Shown in pieces: positions 48,452 through 59,135 of a stretch of 64,000 bases of DNA; position 1 is the first letter of the stretch; each line of letters begins with the position of its first letter. The position numbers and the translations under genes are program-made. Under the pieces are notes generated by a model. That model had not been told where the DNA came from. It was given only the letters and a program-made list of their open reading frames with translations, and did not search any database. Source of the stretch: an uncultured Opitutales bacterium. GTDB taxonomy: Bacteria; Verrucomicrobiota; Verrucomicrobiia; Opitutales; Seribacteraceae. The stretch covers positions 1 to 64,000 of the forward strand of contig CAJQKB010000050.1 in assembly GCA_905478775.1 (NCBI GenBank), in the 5' to 3' direction.

Positions 48452-48877
48452 ATGTCTAAGAAAGCTGTTGGTCTTATTAAACTTCAATTACCTGCTGGTG
48501 CAGCCAATCCTGCACCCCCTGTTGGTCCAGCGTTGGGTGCACAAGGTGTAAACATCATGGGTTTTTGTAAAGAATTTAACGCAAAAACTAAAGATCAAGC
48601 AGGTTTGATCTTACCGGTTGTAATAACAGTATACTCAGATCGTTCATTTAGTTTTATTCTTAAGTCACCCCCTGCTTCCGTACTACTGAAGAAAGCTGCT
48701 GGTTTAGCCAAAGGTTCTGGTGTTCCGAATCGAGATAAGGTCGGTACGGTAACCCGTGATCAAATCAAGGACATTGTAAAGACTAAGCAAAATGATTTAA
48801 ACGCATCTGATGAAGATGCTGCTTGTAGGATAATAGAAGGTACGGCAAGAAGCATGGGAATCGAAGTCTCCAATTAA
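48452..48877 (+). CDS. rplK: 50S ribosomal protein L11
   Basis: A 141-residue protein of the GTPase-associated centre that binds 23S r[23 protein letters not shown] and the GQGV-like [15 protein letters not shown] segment are universal. The frame extends upstream to 48413 inside nusG; ATG 48452 gives the canonical start MSKKAVG. It lies 8 bp after nusG with no Shine-Dalgarno. Confidence 0.97.
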   Translation: MSKKAVGLIKLQLPAGAANPAPPVGPALGAQGVNIMGFCKEFNAKTKDQAGLILPVVITVYSDRSFSFILKSPPASVLLKKAAGLAKGSGVPNRDKVGTVTRDQIKDIVKTKQNDLNASDEDAACRIIEGTARSMGIEVSN

Positions 48878-48888
48878 TCTAATTTAAC

Positions 48889-49581
48889 ATGATTTCTCGT
48901 AGTAAAAAATATCGCAAGTCCATGGAAGGTTTTTCACAGGACGAAACAAGCACACTTTCGGATGCGTTCGGTAGACTTGAAAAATTTGAAAAAGTAAATT
49001 TTGATGAAACAATAGAACTCTCTTGTTCTTTAGGCGTTGATCCTAAGCAAAGCTCTCAGGGTGTAAGGGGAATTGTAAATTTACCCCATGGAAGCGGTAA
49101 AGAAGTTCGTGTGATTGTTTTTACCGATAATGCGGATGAAGCTAAAGCAGCAGGTGCTGATCATGCTGGACTTGATGAGTTAATCAAAAAGGTCAAAGAC
49201 GGATGGATGGACTTCGATGTGGCCCTTGCTACAACAGATTCAATGAAAAGTGTTCGCAGTATTGCTCGTGTGCTTGGTCCAAGAGGTTTGATGCCAACCC
49301 CAAAAGCTGGTACAGTAACCGATAATGTTGCGGAAGCAATTACTGCGGTAAAGGCAGGAAGAGTTGAATTTAAAATGGATAAAACTGGTTCACTCGCTGT
49401 CGTCGTGGGTAAAAGATCTTTTACTTCAGTTCAGTTGCAGGAAAATACGTCGACTGCGTTAGAAGCGGTTTTGTCCTCGAGACCAGATGGCTTTAAGGGA
49501 AAATTTATTAAAAATGTTTACATTAGCAGTACAATGAGCCCGAGCGTTAAACTCGACACCAGTACTCTTAATCTTTCGTAA
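48889..49581 (+). CDS. rplA: 50S ribosomal protein L1
   Basis: A 230-residue L1-stalk protein and, in many bacteria, translational repressor of its own operon. Two-domain fold: signature segments VNLPHGSGKEVRV, LGPRGLMPTPKAGTVT and AGRVEFKMDKTG. Length is normal. It lies 11 bp after rplK; no L1-binding leader mimic was evident upstream of rplK. Confidence 0.97.
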   Translation: MISRSKKYRKSMEGFSQDETSTLSDAFGRLEKFEKVNFDETIELSCSLGVDPKQSSQGVRGIVNLPHGSGKEVRVIVFTDNADEAKAAGADHAGLDELIKKVKDGWMDFDVALATTDSMKSVRSIARVLGPRGLMPTPKAGTVTDNVAEAITAVKAGRVEFKMDKTGSLAVVVGKRSFTSVQLQENTSTALEAVLSSRPDGFKGKFIKNVYISSTMSPSVKLDTSTLNLS

Positions 49582-49593
49582 TATATCTACATC

Positions 49594-50103
49594 ATGAGAC
49601 CTGAAAAATCCTATTTAATTAAAGAGGCTTCCGACTACCTCTCTCGCTCCGATTACTTTTTTCTTACCGATTACAAGGGAATAAATGCGGAAGAAACATC
49701 CGAACTAAGGAAAAAGCTTTCAGAACGAGGAGCTGAATTTCATGTCGTAAAAAATAGTTCACTTACGATCGCAACGAAGGAAAAAGAATTACCTGATTTA
49801 TCAGACCATTTATCAGGTCATACTGCAATCGTGGTTGGGGGAGATGACCCATCGGGTGTAGCAAAAGCACTTGGTGAATTCTTGAAAGAAACCAAAAAAG
49901 TAACTGTCAAAGCTGGAACACTTGGAGATCGAGTTTTAAATACTGACCAAGTTAAGCAATTGGCAAATCTACCGAGCTTAGAAGTTCTTCAATCCCAATT
50001 ACTTTCATTACTCAATACACCTGCGACTCAACTAGTATCCATCCTTAGTGCACCAGCACGTTCGATGGTTACTGTTTTACAAGCAAAGGCAGATAATTCC
50101 TAA
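49594..50103 (+). CDS. rplJ: 50S ribosomal protein L10
   Basis: A 169-residue base of the L7/L12 stalk. The N-terminal globular domain has YFFLTDYKGINAEETSELRK and FHVVKNSSLTIA; the C-terminal helix that binds L7/L12 dimers is LLSLLNTPATQLVSILSAPA. It lies 12 bp after rplA and is separated from rplL by 124 bp that contain weak hairpins. Confidence 0.97.
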   Translation: MRPEKSYLIKEASDYLSRSDYFFLTDYKGINAEETSELRKKLSERGAEFHVVKNSSLTIATKEKELPDLSDHLSGHTAIVVGGDDPSGVAKALGEFLKETKKVTVKAGTLGDRVLNTDQVKQLANLPSLEVLQSQLLSLLNTPATQLVSILSAPARSMVTVLQAKADNS

Positions 50104-50227
50104 ACCATTTTCTGGATATTCTATCCGAAAAATAAAACTATTAACCACCAACCTAGAAGAAATTAGGGGTAATTCCTTAAACACCAATAGGTACTAATCA
50201 TATTCAGGACAGGAGGTATATATTAAC
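50104..50227 (+). promoter_or_regulatory. rplJ-rplL spacer with hairpins and strong rplL ribosome binding site
   Basis: GGATA/TATCC around TTC (50114-50126) forms a small perfect hairpin just after the rplJ stop, and CCTA..TAGG near 50150 can form another. AGGAGGT at 50211-50217 is a full Shine-Dalgarno 10 bases before the rplL ATG, in contrast to its SD-less neighbours. L7/L12 is needed in several copies per ribosome, so the site probably raises its translation. Confidence 0.6.
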
Positions 50228-50617
50228 ATGTCAGACATAACAAAAGACCAAGTAGTTGATTGGCTCAGCGGCCAATCAGTAATAGAGATCGCAGATCTCG
50301 TTAAAGAGCTCGAAGACAAATGGGGCGTTAGTGCAGCAGCACCAGCAGCCGTAGCAGTCGCAGCACCAGCCGGCGGCGGAGATGCCGGTGGAGCAGCAGA
50401 AGCACAAACTGAATTCAATGTTGTTCTCATTGAATTTGGAGGCAACAAAATTGCCGTTATTAAAGAAGTCCGTGCAATTACCGGTCTTGGATTAAAAGAG
50501 GCTAAAGAACTCGTAGAAGGAGCGCCCAAGCCAGTCAAGGAAGCAGTCTCCAAGGATGAGGCAGATGAGATTGTTAAGAAATTAGAGGCTGCAGGAGCAA
50601 AAGTAGAAGTTAAATAA
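50228..50617 (+). CDS. rplL: 50S ribosomal protein L7/L12
   Basis: A 129-residue stalk protein that recruits translational GTPases. The N-terminal dimerisation domain (1-35) is followed by an Ala/Gly-rich hinge (about 36-62) and the C-terminal domain with [21 protein letters not shown] long Ala/Gly hinge is typical. A strong Shine-Dalgarno precedes it (see spacer entry). Frames antisense to it are shadows. Confidence 0.97.
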   Translation: MSDITKDQVVDWLSGQSVIEIADLVKELEDKWGVSAAAPAAVAVAAPAGGGDAGGAAEAQTEFNVVLIEFGGNKIAVIKEVRAITGLGLKEAKELVEGAPKPVKEAVSKDEADEIVKKLEAAGAKVEVK

Positions 50618-50649
50618 TGCATTTCTCTCTTTCTTTCTAGTTTTAAAGT

Positions 50650-50687
50650 AAAGCCGTATGGTTGCTATGCAATCTGCGGCTTTTTTT
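50650..50687 (+). terminator. intrinsic terminator/attenuator between rplL and rpoB
   Basis: AAGCCG at 50651-50656 pairs with CGGCTT at 50677-50682, with an inner TTGC/GCAA stem, followed by a run of T to 50687. It sits between rplL and the rpoB start at 50724. In E. coli a partial attenuator lies at the same place and sets the ratio of ribosomal protein to RNA polymerase; the same role is inferred here. Confidence 0.8.
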
Positions 50688-50723
50688 GTTCTTTCCCTAC
50701 CCCACAAGTTACCAACCAATAAT

Positions 50724-53700
50724 ATGGATACAGCAATTCGAAAAAATTTCGGTAAGCTTACAGAAGCCATCGAGCCACCAAACTTGCTTCAAAATCAAGT
50801 TGATTCTTTTCATGATTTTCTTCAAAGAGAAGTTCCATCAACTCATCGAAAAAAAGCAGGCTTAGAGGCTGTTTTTACAGAGGTTTTTCCTATCATAAGT
50901 TATGACGAAAAATCTCGTTTAGAATATGTGAGTTACACCATTGGAGAATCTAAGTTGTCTGAAATGGATTGTATCGATCAAAACTGTACATATGCAGCTC
51001 CATTACAGGTCAAACTTCGCTTGCGACTTGAAGTAGAAGGACAGAGTAAACCTTTCTACAGTGAAGAAGAAATTTTTATGGGTGAGTTGCCTATAGTAAC
51101 AGAACGGGGATCCTTTATTATAAATGGAGCCGAACGTGTTGTTGTCAGTCAATTACACCGTTCGCCTGGCGTTAGTTTTGAGGAGTCGGTCCACAGTAGT
51201 GGAAAGACGTTGCACGGATTCCGTATAATTCCGGATCGTGGAACATGGATAGAGGCACAATTTGACCAACATGATTTACTGTATGTGTACTTAGATCGTA
51301 GAAGAAGAAGAAGAAAGTTTTTAATTACCACTTTTTTACGGGCCTTACTTGATTCAGATTCTGATAAAGACAAAGATTCCGATCAAAAAATAATCGAACT
51401 TTTCTATGATATTGAAATATTATCTATTGAAGAATTGTTAAAAAAGGAGAATGTTTCAAATTATGTGCTAGTCGAACCAATGTTTGACCGTACAAAAGGT
51501 GCTGTTCTAGCAAAAGCATTTGAACCCCTTACTAAAACATATCTTAGATCTTTCCAGAAAGCAGGAGAGACACAACTCCGTGCAATTGACACTTCTGTTG
51601 ATGAAGGTGCAATCATACGTTGTCTCAAAAAAGACACCACTAAAAACAAGGATGAAGCACTAAAAGAAATTTATAAAAAACTCCGACCTGGTGAGCCACC
51701 TGACCGTGCTAATGCCGAAGCGCTTATTAAGAGGCTATTTCTTGATTCCAAGCGTTACGATTTGGCTAAAGTGGGTAGGCACATGCTTAATCTGAAATTA
51801 AATTTAGACACCCCATTGGAAGTTCGGGTAACGACTGTTGAAGATTTAGTTGCGGCCACTCGGAAGCTTACCGATTTCAAACGAGGTAAATCCAACGAAG
51901 AAAAAGCCCGGGAAGATGCGGGTAAGTTTTTCGATATGGGGATCGATGACATTGACCATTTAGGTAATCGTCGAGTTAGAACCGTAGGAGAATTACTAGC
52001 AAACGTTTGCCGAAGTGGCTTATCAAGAACGGAGCGTGTTGTTCGAGAAAGGATGACTCTGTATGACCAAGGAGTTGAATCACTTTCACCTGGCAAGTTA
52101 ATCAACCCAAAGGCTCTCACCACGGTTGTGAGAGATTTTTTTGCAAGGAGTCAACTTAGCCAATTTAAAGACCAAATTAATCCACTTGCCGAGTTGACTC
52201 ACAAGCGCCGATTATCTGCATTAGGACCGGGTGGACTTAATCGAGAGAGAGCTGGTTTTGAAGTTCGGGATGTACACCCAACTCATTATGGCAGGATTTG
52301 CCCGATCGAAACTCCCGAGGGACCCAATATCGGATTAATAAACACGCTTTCTACTTATGCTAAAATTGATGAGTTCGGATTTCTTCAATCCACTTATCAC
52401 CCTTGCTTGAATGGATATATTGGAATTATTTCCGCAAAGGATCATGTCGAGGAATCTCATCCCCTCAATAATCTCAGAAATTTAGAAAATGAACGGACTT
52501 TCGATAAATGTCGTTTTAAGCAGGGGGCTACACATTTAATTTATTTCGATGAAATAAGTAAACATGCAGAACTTAATTGGGCACTTGAAATTCTTTCCAA
52601 TGAGACAATCGCGAAAAATGACATTATCGTGTTTACGCAAAAGGGGGGAGCTGAATCAATCCCTGCACTCGCTGAGATACTAAATGTTCCTAAAATCAAA
52701 TTTGTAAAAGAATTAGAGGGAGTTGTTTTAAAACAGGCAAATTTCATTCATTCAAAGTCATTAATAAATGGTGTCATTGATCTCAATGCTTTCGCGGAGG
52801 AACAGTATTTAATCGCCCAGGCTAACACTGAGTTAGACAAATCCTCCAACAAGATCATTGGTCGTGTTACCTGTCGTGCTCGAGATCAAGTTAGTGAATA
52901 CGATGCCAATCAGGTAGAATTCATGGATGTTTCACCCAAGCAAGTAGTATCTGTTGCTGCGGGTTTAATTCCATTTCTAGAGCATGATGATGCGAATCGA
53001 GCCTTGATGGGTGCTAACATGCAGCGACAAGCAGTACCATTACTTCAGTCTGATTCGCCATTGGTTGGTACAGGCATTGAAAAGAAGGTCGCAGAAGATT
53101 CTAAAACTGTAACAGTATCAGAATCCGAAGGTGTTGTTGCGCTTGCTGATGGAAACAGAATCGTTGTAACAGATGATGGTACTCTTCCACCGCGTTTTCT
53201 CAAGGAACCCAAAAGCGACCACAAGAGAGGCATTTATTGCTACGATTTAAGAAAGTTTTTGCGCTCCAATGCTGGAACATGCTTTAATCAAAAACCTATA
53301 GTTCGAAGAGGTAATAAGGTAAAGATTGGCGATGCTCTTGCGGACGGTGCTTGCACCGATAATGGGGAGTTGGCGATTGGTCGTAATATTCTCGTAGCCT
53401 TCATGCCTTGGAAGGGATATAATTTTGAAGATGCAATTTTGATCTCTGAAAAAATGATCAAGGATGATATCTATACATCCATTCATATTGAAGAGTTTGA
53501 GGTCACGGCACGGGATACAAAACTCGGACCGGAAGAAATTACTAGGGATATACCAAACGCAGGAGAGGAAGCATTGCGTAACCTTGATCATCTAGGTGTA
53601 GTTCGTATTGGTGCAGAAGTACGACCAAGTGATATTCTCGTCGGTAAAATTACGCCTAAAAGTGAAACAGATTTAGCGCCAGAAGAAAAATTATTGCGGG

Positions 53701-54923
53701 CCATATTTGGTGAAAAAGCAGCGGACGTAAAAGATAGTTCCCTTAAGGTTCCATCAGGTACACAAGGTATCGTTATGGATGTAAAGGTTTCAAGTCGAAC
53801 CGATGCGGAGCAGGAAAAGCTTTCCCCTTCAGACCTTCGCCGTCAAAGTAAGCAAATAAAAGAAGATTACAGAAACCAAACTGATAGCCTTCGTTCACAA
53901 TTAACGGAGTCACTCTCCAACATTCTTTTGGGCGAAAAAATTCCATTAAATGTTACAAACTCTGAAACTGGTGACATAATCATTCCTTCTAATCGCAAGA
54001 TTACTAAGACATTATTAAGAAGGTTATCTTCAGTTCATCGTTATATTGATATTCCGCCTTCTCCTGTTCGAATTAAAGTTTTTGAAATAATCGAAAGTTA
54101 CGAATCTAAATTTAACGATCTAGAAGATGATCGTGATCGTAAGATTGAGTCAATAGAACAAGGTGACTCGATTGATCAGGGAGCGATTAAAAACGTACGG
54201 GTATTTGTAGCCAAAAAGCAAAAAATGCGCGTGGGTGACAAAATGGCAGGTCGACATGGTAATAAAGGTGTTGTGGCAAAAATTGTTGCCGAAGAAGACA
54301 TGCCTTTTCTTCCAGACGGTACTCCAATCCAAATTTGCTTAAATCCTTTAGGTGTTCCTAGTCGGATGAATGTAGGTCAGGTTTTGGAAACCCATTTAGG
54401 TTGGGCCTGTAATAAATTAGGCTTTAAAGTAGCTACACCAATATTTGACGGTATTTCTGAAGATAGAATCCGAGATTATCTTAAAGAAGCAAATCTACCA
54501 GAGACGGGAAAGACTGTATTATATGACGGTTGTACAGGAGAAGCTTTTTATCAAAAGATCGTCGTGGGTTATATGTACATGCTCAAATTGAATCACTTGG
54601 TATCAAGTAAGATACACGCACGTGCAGTTGGTCCATACAGCTTAATTACCCAGCAACCTCTCGGTGGTAAAGCCCAATACGGCGGACAGCGATTTGGAGA
54701 AATGGAAGTATGGGCATTGGAAGCATACGGTGCTGCATATACCCTGCAGGAGATCCTCACTGTGAAGTCGGATGATGTAGCCGGACGCACAAAGATTTAC
54801 GAGTCTCTTGTAAAGGGTGACAACTCTCTACAGGCCGGTACTCCTCAGTCTTTTAATGTGCTGATGAAGGAAATGCAAAGTCTCTGCCTAGATATACGAG
54901 TCTTAGGCGAAGATTCCCTATAA
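50724..54923 (+). CDS. rpoB: DNA-directed RNA polymerase subunit beta
   Basis: A 1399-residue catalytic subunit. Signature segments include the fork loop/rifampicin region SQLSQFKDQINPLAELTHKR, followed by LGPGGLNRERAGFEVRDVHP. The DFxxxI-like GYNFEDAILISE and the C-terminal GGQRFGEMEVWALEAYGA are also present. The rifampicin-contact residues Asp516, His526 and Ser531 (E. coli numbering) are kept; Lys stands at 515. The frame remains open to 50658, but that start overlaps the terminator; ATG 50724 gives the normal start. rpoC follows after 37 bp. Confidence 0.97.
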   Translation: MDTAIRKNFGKLTEAIEPPNLLQNQVDSFHDFLQREVPSTHRKKAGLEAVFTEVFPIISYDEKSRLEYVSYTIGESKLSEMDCIDQNCTYAAPLQVKLRLRLEVEGQSKPFYSEEEIFMGELPIVTERGSFIINGAERVVVSQLHRSPGVSFEESVHSSGKTLHGFRIIPDRGTWIEAQFDQHDLLYVYLDRRRRRRKFLITTFLRALLDSDSDKDKDSDQKIIELFYDIEILSIEELLKKENVSNYVLVEPMFDRTKGAVLAKAFEPLTKTYLRSFQKAGETQLRAIDTSVDEGAIIRCLKKDTTKNKDEALKEIYKKLRPGEPPDRANAEALIKRLFLDSKRYDLAKVGRHMLNLKLNLDTPLEVRVTTVEDLVAATRKLTDFKRGKSNEEKAREDAGKFFDMGIDDIDHLGNRRVRTVGELLANVCRSGLSRTERVVRERMTLYDQGVESLSPGKLINPKALTTVVRDFFARSQLSQFKDQINPLAELTHKRRLSALGPGGLNRERAGFEVRDVHPTHYGRICPIETPEGPNIGLINTLSTYAKIDEFGFLQSTYHPCLNGYIGIISAKDHVEESHPLNNLRNLENERTFDKCRFKQGATHLIYFDEISKHAELNWALEILSNETIAKNDIIVFTQKGGAESIPALAEILNVPKIKFVKELEGVVLKQANFIHSKSLINGVIDLNAFAEEQYLIAQANTELDKSSNKIIGRVTCRARDQVSEYDANQVEFMDVSPKQVVSVAAGLIPFLEHDDANRALMGANMQRQAVPLLQSDSPLVGTGIEKKVAEDSKTVTVSESEGVVALADGNRIVVTDDGTLPPRFLKEPKSDHKRGIYCYDLRKFLRSNAGTCFNQKPIVRRGNKVKIGDALADGACTDNGELAIGRNILVAFMPWKGYNFEDAILISEKMIKDDIYTSIHIEEFEVTARDTKLGPEEITRDIPNAGEEALRNLDHLGVVRIGAEVRPSDILVGKITPKSETDLAPEEKLLRAIFGEKAADVKDSSLKVPSGTQGIVMDVKVSSRTDAEQEKLSPSDLRRQSKQIKEDYRNQTDSLRSQLTESLSNILLGEKIPLNVTNSETGDIIIPSNRKITKTLLRRLSSVHRYIDIPPSPVRIKVFEIIESYESKFNDLEDDRDRKIESIEQGDSIDQGAIKNVRVFVAKKQKMRVGDKMAGRHGNKGVVAKIVAEEDMPFLPDGTPIQICLNPLGVPSRMNVGQVLETHLGWACNKLGFKVATPIFDGISEDRIRDYLKEANLPETGKTVLYDGCTGEAFYQKIVVGYMYMLKLNHLVSSKIHARAVGPYSLITQQPLGGKAQYGGQRFGEMEVWALEAYGAAYTLQEILTVKSDDVAGRTKIYESLVKGDNSLQAGTPQSFNVLMKEMQSLCLDIRVLGEDSL

Positions 54924-54960
54924 AATAAATATTTTAAATAACCCCTCGAAAAGGTAAATC

Positions 54961-57900
54961 ATGAGCGTTGAAGCAGTAAATGAAGCACTAGGTGTGGAAG
55001 TTGGACCCATGGATCGGGTTTCCATAACAGTAGCCTCTCCAGATGTAATAAGATCTTGGTCTAAAGGAGAAGTTAAAAATCCGGAAACAATTAATTACAG
55101 AACATTTAAGCCTGAGCCAGGTGGATTGTTTTGTCAGAAAATTTTTGGTCCTGTCCGGGATTATGAATGTGCATGTGGTAAGTACAAGCGCATCAAATAC
55201 AAAGGTGTAGTTTGTGATCGTTGCGGAGTGGAAGTTACCGTTTCACGAGTTCGCCGTGATCGCATGGGACACATAGAATTAGCAGTTCCTGTTTCCCACA
55301 TTTGGTTCCTTAAGAGTATGCCAAGCAGGTTGGGATTAATGCTCAACATGACAGCTAAGAGTTTAGAAAGAGTTCTTTATTATGAGCAGTACATGGTGAC
55401 CGACCCAGGTAGTACTCCTTTGGAAGAAAAACAATTGCTCTCTGACAAGGAATTCCGAGAAGCCCAGGATGAGTTCGGAGACGAGTTCGAGGCGAAAATG
55501 GGTGCTGAAGCGGTTCGTGATGTCTTAGGTCGCATAAACTTGGAAGAAGAATTAGAGGATCTTTATGATCAAATGCATGACACCAAGTCGAAGCAAATTA
55601 AGAAAAAGCTTTCTAGTAGATTAAAAGTTACCCAAGGTTTCTTACACTCAGGTGCTTCACCTGAATGGATGGTTTTAGATAGTATTCCTGTTATTCCACC
55701 CGATCTTCGTCCACTCGTTCCATTAGAAGGTGGCCGATTTGCAACAAGTGATCTCAATGACTTGTATCGTCGTGTCATTAACCGAAACAACCGCCTTAAA
55801 AATCTTCTCCAACTTAAGACGCCTGATGTAATCATCCACAATGAAAAGCGGATGTTGCAGGAAGCGGTAGATGCACTTTTTGATAACGGTAGGCATGGAA
55901 GAGCGATTACAGGTTCTGGAAATCGTGCACTTAAGTCATTGAGTGACATGCTGAAGGGTAAGCAGGGTCGATTTCGGCAAAATCTTCTTGGAAAACGGGT
56001 GGATTACTCGGGACGGTCGGTTATTGTTATTGGACCTGAGTTGAAGTTGCATCAATGTGGACTTCCTAAGAAAATGGCATTAATTCTATTTGAGCCATTT
56101 ATCATTCGTAGATTGAAAGAACTTGGTTTTGTTCATACTGTTCGCGGAGCGAGGAAGATGATTGAGAGTCGCTCTCCTGAAGTTTGGGACATTCTGGAAG
56201 AAGTTACCAAAGGCCATCCCGTTCTCTTGAACCGTGCCCCTACCCTCCACCGATTATCGATTCAGGCTTTTGAACCCGTTTTGATCGAAGGAAATGCGAT
56301 CCGAGTGCACCCGTTAGTTTGTACCGCATACAATGCAGACTTTGATGGTGATCAGATGGCAGTCCATGTTCCCCTTTCAGTGGAGGCAGTCATGGAGGCT
56401 AAACTGTTGATGATGGCGACACACAATATTTTCTCTCCTTCGAGTGGAAAGCCTATACTTACACCTTCTCAGGATATTGTTTTGGGTTCCTATTTCCTGA
56501 CAATGAACCCCAAGACAGAACCAAAGGAAGGTCAACGTGTACCTCTTATTGGTTGTTTGGAGGAAGCATTAAGCGCATTACATGTTGGAGTTCTAACCTT
56601 ACACGATTGGATAGACATGAAAAATCCGGATAAAGGTAAAGAATCTTTATTTGGAATAACCAAAAAAAGCGTTGTTCGTACAACAGTAGGTCGTGTTTTA
56701 TTTAATACCATTTGGCCTGATGAATTAGGTTTCTTTAATCAACCTGCACTTAAGGGAGATTTAGGTAACCTTATCTTAGAAACATTTCGTAATCGAGGTA
56801 AAGAAGAGACAATTGAATCTCTTGACCGACTGAAGGAAATGGGATTTGACATGGCTACCAAAGCAGGTATCTCGATTGGAATTTTTGACATGATTATTCC
56901 ACCCGAGAAAAAGCAGAGAATTGCTGTTGCTCGTAAGGAAATCGATAAGGTTGAAGACCAATTTAAGAAGGGTATTATTACCCGAGGTGAGAGACACAAT
57001 AAGATTATCGATGTATGGACTACCGCAACGGATGATATCGCTAAAGAAGTATTCACTTGCCTAGACGAAAATCTCGGAAAAGATACGATCAATCCAGTTT
57101 ACCTGATGATGGATTCAGGTGCACGGGGAAATCGCCAACAAGTTCGACAGTTGTGTGGAATGCGTGGTTTAATGGCAAAGCCCTCTGGTGAGATCATTGA
57201 GCAGCCAATTTTAGCATCCTTTAGGGAAGGCTTGTCGGTCCTTGAATATTTTATGTCCACACATGGTGCTCGTAAGGGGTTAGCAGATACTGCTTTGAAG
57301 ACCGCTGACGCGGGTTATTTGACCCGTAAATTATGTGATGTTGCGATGGATTGTATTATCGTTTGTGATGACGATGACCGTCGAGACGGAGTAGTCAAGA
57401 AGGCTATCATGGAGGGAGATAATGAGATTGTTCCCCTTAGAGATCGTATCATCGGTAGATATTCTACGGATGATATTAATAATCCATCTAATCCTAGTGA
57501 AATTGTAATTCCTTCTGGATCTTTAATAACGGAAGAGATTGCTTCCGATATTGATGCCCTCGGTATCACACGGGTGAAAGTAATGTCACCGCTTTCCAGT
57601 CGAATTAAAAACGGTTTAACAGCCCTAGAGTACGGTACCGATCCATCTACTAATAGTTTAGTGAAGGAAGGTTCGTCCGTTGGTATTATTGCAGCACAAT
57701 CTATTGGAGAGCCTGGTACTCAACTTACGATGAGGACATTTCATATTGGGGGAATCGCAAGTGCAGGAAGAGAAGATCCGGTTATCAATGTTAGAAAAGC
57801 TGGAAAACTTCGCTTCAAGGGCTTACGATTGGTAACTCTTGCAAATGACCAGCAGGTGACTTTAAATAAGACAGGATCTATCCAAGTTTTGGATGAAGAT

Positions 57901-59052
57901 GATCGAATTGTAGATGATTACCCAATACCCGCTGGTGCATTGTTGCACTTTAAAGACAGTGACCCAGTAGAGGACGAGGCATTATTGGCTCAGTGGGATC
58001 CCTACAATATACCTATTCTTTCCGAGAAAAAAGGCGTTATCTCCTTCGAGGACATGCTTCCAGGTGTGACTACAAAAGTCGAAAGGGACGCATCCGGTGG
58101 ACGATCGATGGTTGTGATTGAGCATAAGGAAGATTTGAATCCCCAAGTGATTGTTAAAGACTCTAAAGGCAATCCAATTGCGACTTATTCTGTACCAACG
58201 GGTGCACAGGTTGCGGTTGATGAAGGAACTAGGATAGATGCGGGTTCAATTATTGCTAAGACTCCACGACAAGCCTCGAAGACACAAGACATTACCGGTG
58301 GACTTCCACGGGTAGCAGAGCTTTTTGAAGCACGTCGGCCCAAGGAGGGAAATGTTGGGCAAATGGCTAAAATAGATGGCATTGTGTCAGAAGCTGGTAC
58401 ATTACGATCTAAAAAGAGACTACTCGTAACGAACGAAGAATCTGGTCAGGTCGAAGAACATTTAATTCCCCACGGAAAACATGTATTGGTTCAACCAGGA
58501 GATTTTGCTCAAAAAGGGCAGTTAATCACTGAGGGAGCCAAAGATCCCCATGAAATTCTAGAGATTCTAGGACCATCTGCAGTCCAAGAATATTTAATTG
58601 AGGAGATCCAAAAGGTGTACCGTCTTCAGGGAGTTACAATTAACGATAAGCACCTAGAGGTAATAATATCAAGAATGCTTTTCAAGGTTCGTATTACGGA
58701 TCCAGGTGATACCGAGTTTTTCTGGGGTGATCAAATAGATCGATTCGCCTTTATGAATTCGAATGAAGATATTTCTGAAAAAGGAGGTAAGCCAGCTGAA
58801 GGAGAACCGATTCTTTTAGGAATTACTAAAGCTTCATTAGAAACTGACAGTTTTATTTCTGCTGCTTCGTTCCAAGAAACCACTCGAGTTCTAACGAACG
58901 CTGCAACACTTGGCAAAATTGATGACTTAAAAGGATTTAAGGAAAATGTCATCATGGGACATTTAATTCCGGCAGGAACTGGTCTACCAAAATGGCGTAG
59001 ACTTAAGATAGATACTCTCGGTCAGGCTAAGACGGAAGATAAAATTGCCTAA
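54961..59052 (+). CDS. rpoC: DNA-directed RNA polymerase subunit beta'
   Basis: A 1363-residue catalytic subunit. The N-terminal zinc site [20 protein letters not shown] is intact and the active-site loop is [16 protein letters not shown]. The trigger-loop region and [20 protein letters not shown] are normal. The second zinc site is missing: E. coli has a Cys at 814 and CxxxxxxCxxC at 888-898. Here the matching places read CDDDDRRDG and [20 protein letters not shown], without the cysteines. A sandwich-barrel-hybrid insert lies in the trigger-loop part (about residues 945-1100). It follows rpoB by 37 bp and ends about 85 bp before rpsL. Confidence 0.97.
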   Translation: MSVEAVNEALGVEVGPMDRVSITVASPDVIRSWSKGEVKNPETINYRTFKPEPGGLFCQKIFGPVRDYECACGKYKRIKYKGVVCDRCGVEVTVSRVRRDRMGHIELAVPVSHIWFLKSMPSRLGLMLNMTAKSLERVLYYEQYMVTDPGSTPLEEKQLLSDKEFREAQDEFGDEFEAKMGAEAVRDVLGRINLEEELEDLYDQMHDTKSKQIKKKLSSRLKVTQGFLHSGASPEWMVLDSIPVIPPDLRPLVPLEGGRFATSDLNDLYRRVINRNNRLKNLLQLKTPDVIIHNEKRMLQEAVDALFDNGRHGRAITGSGNRALKSLSDMLKGKQGRFRQNLLGKRVDYSGRSVIVIGPELKLHQCGLPKKMALILFEPFIIRRLKELGFVHTVRGARKMIESRSPEVWDILEEVTKGHPVLLNRAPTLHRLSIQAFEPVLIEGNAIRVHPLVCTAYNADFDGDQMAVHVPLSVEAVMEAKLLMMATHNIFSPSSGKPILTPSQDIVLGSYFLTMNPKTEPKEGQRVPLIGCLEEALSALHVGVLTLHDWIDMKNPDKGKESLFGITKKSVVRTTVGRVLFNTIWPDELGFFNQPALKGDLGNLILETFRNRGKEETIESLDRLKEMGFDMATKAGISIGIFDMIIPPEKKQRIAVARKEIDKVEDQFKKGIITRGERHNKIIDVWTTATDDIAKEVFTCLDENLGKDTINPVYLMMDSGARGNRQQVRQLCGMRGLMAKPSGEIIEQPILASFREGLSVLEYFMSTHGARKGLADTALKTADAGYLTRKLCDVAMDCIIVCDDDDRRDGVVKKAIMEGDNEIVPLRDRIIGRYSTDDINNPSNPSEIVIPSGSLITEEIASDIDALGITRVKVMSPLSSRIKNGLTALEYGTDPSTNSLVKEGSSVGIIAAQSIGEPGTQLTMRTFHIGGIASAGREDPVINVRKAGKLRFKGLRLVTLANDQQVTLNKTGSIQVLDEDDRIVDDYPIPAGALLHFKDSDPVEDEALLAQWDPYNIPILSEKKGVISFEDMLPGVTTKVERDASGGRSMVVIEHKEDLNPQVIVKDSKGNPIATYSVPTGAQVAVDEGTRIDAGSIIAKTPRQASKTQDITGGLPRVAELFEARRPKEGNVGQMAKIDGIVSEAGTLRSKKRLLVTNEESGQVEEHLIPHGKHVLVQPGDFAQKGQLITEGAKDPHEILEILGPSAVQEYLIEEIQKVYRLQGVTINDKHLEVIISRMLFKVRITDPGDTEFFWGDQIDRFAFMNSNEDISEKGGKPAEGEPILLGITKASLETDSFISAASFQETTRVLTNAATLGKIDDLKGFKENVIMGHLIPAGTGLPKWRRLKIDTLGQAKTEDKIA

Positions 59053-59079
59053 TTATTTCTTCACATTAATAAATAAAAC

Positions 59080-59107
59080 TTGAGAAAACAGAAAAACCTG
59101 TTACTTT
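59080..59107 (+). promoter_or_regulatory. probable promoter of the rpsL-rpsG-fusA-rpsJ cluster
   Basis: TTGAGA at 59080-59085 and TACTTT at 59102-59107 with a 16-bp spacer, about 30 bp before the rpsL ATG. The arrangement resembles the tuf promoter (same spacing, same TAC start of the -10 box). Read-through from rpoC is also possible. Confidence 0.45.
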
Positions 59108-59135
59108 AACCAACTTTTCCTCAAAAATCTACTCC

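Noticed and set aside
50194-50622. A 142-residue open frame antisense to rplL
   Set aside because: Arises from the Ala/Gly-rich hinge and biased codons of L7/L12.
51300-52200. Lys at RpoB position 515 in the rifampicin region as a resistance mark
   Set aside because: Position 515 varies among bacteria, and the key contacts 516, 526 and 531 are in the sensitive state.
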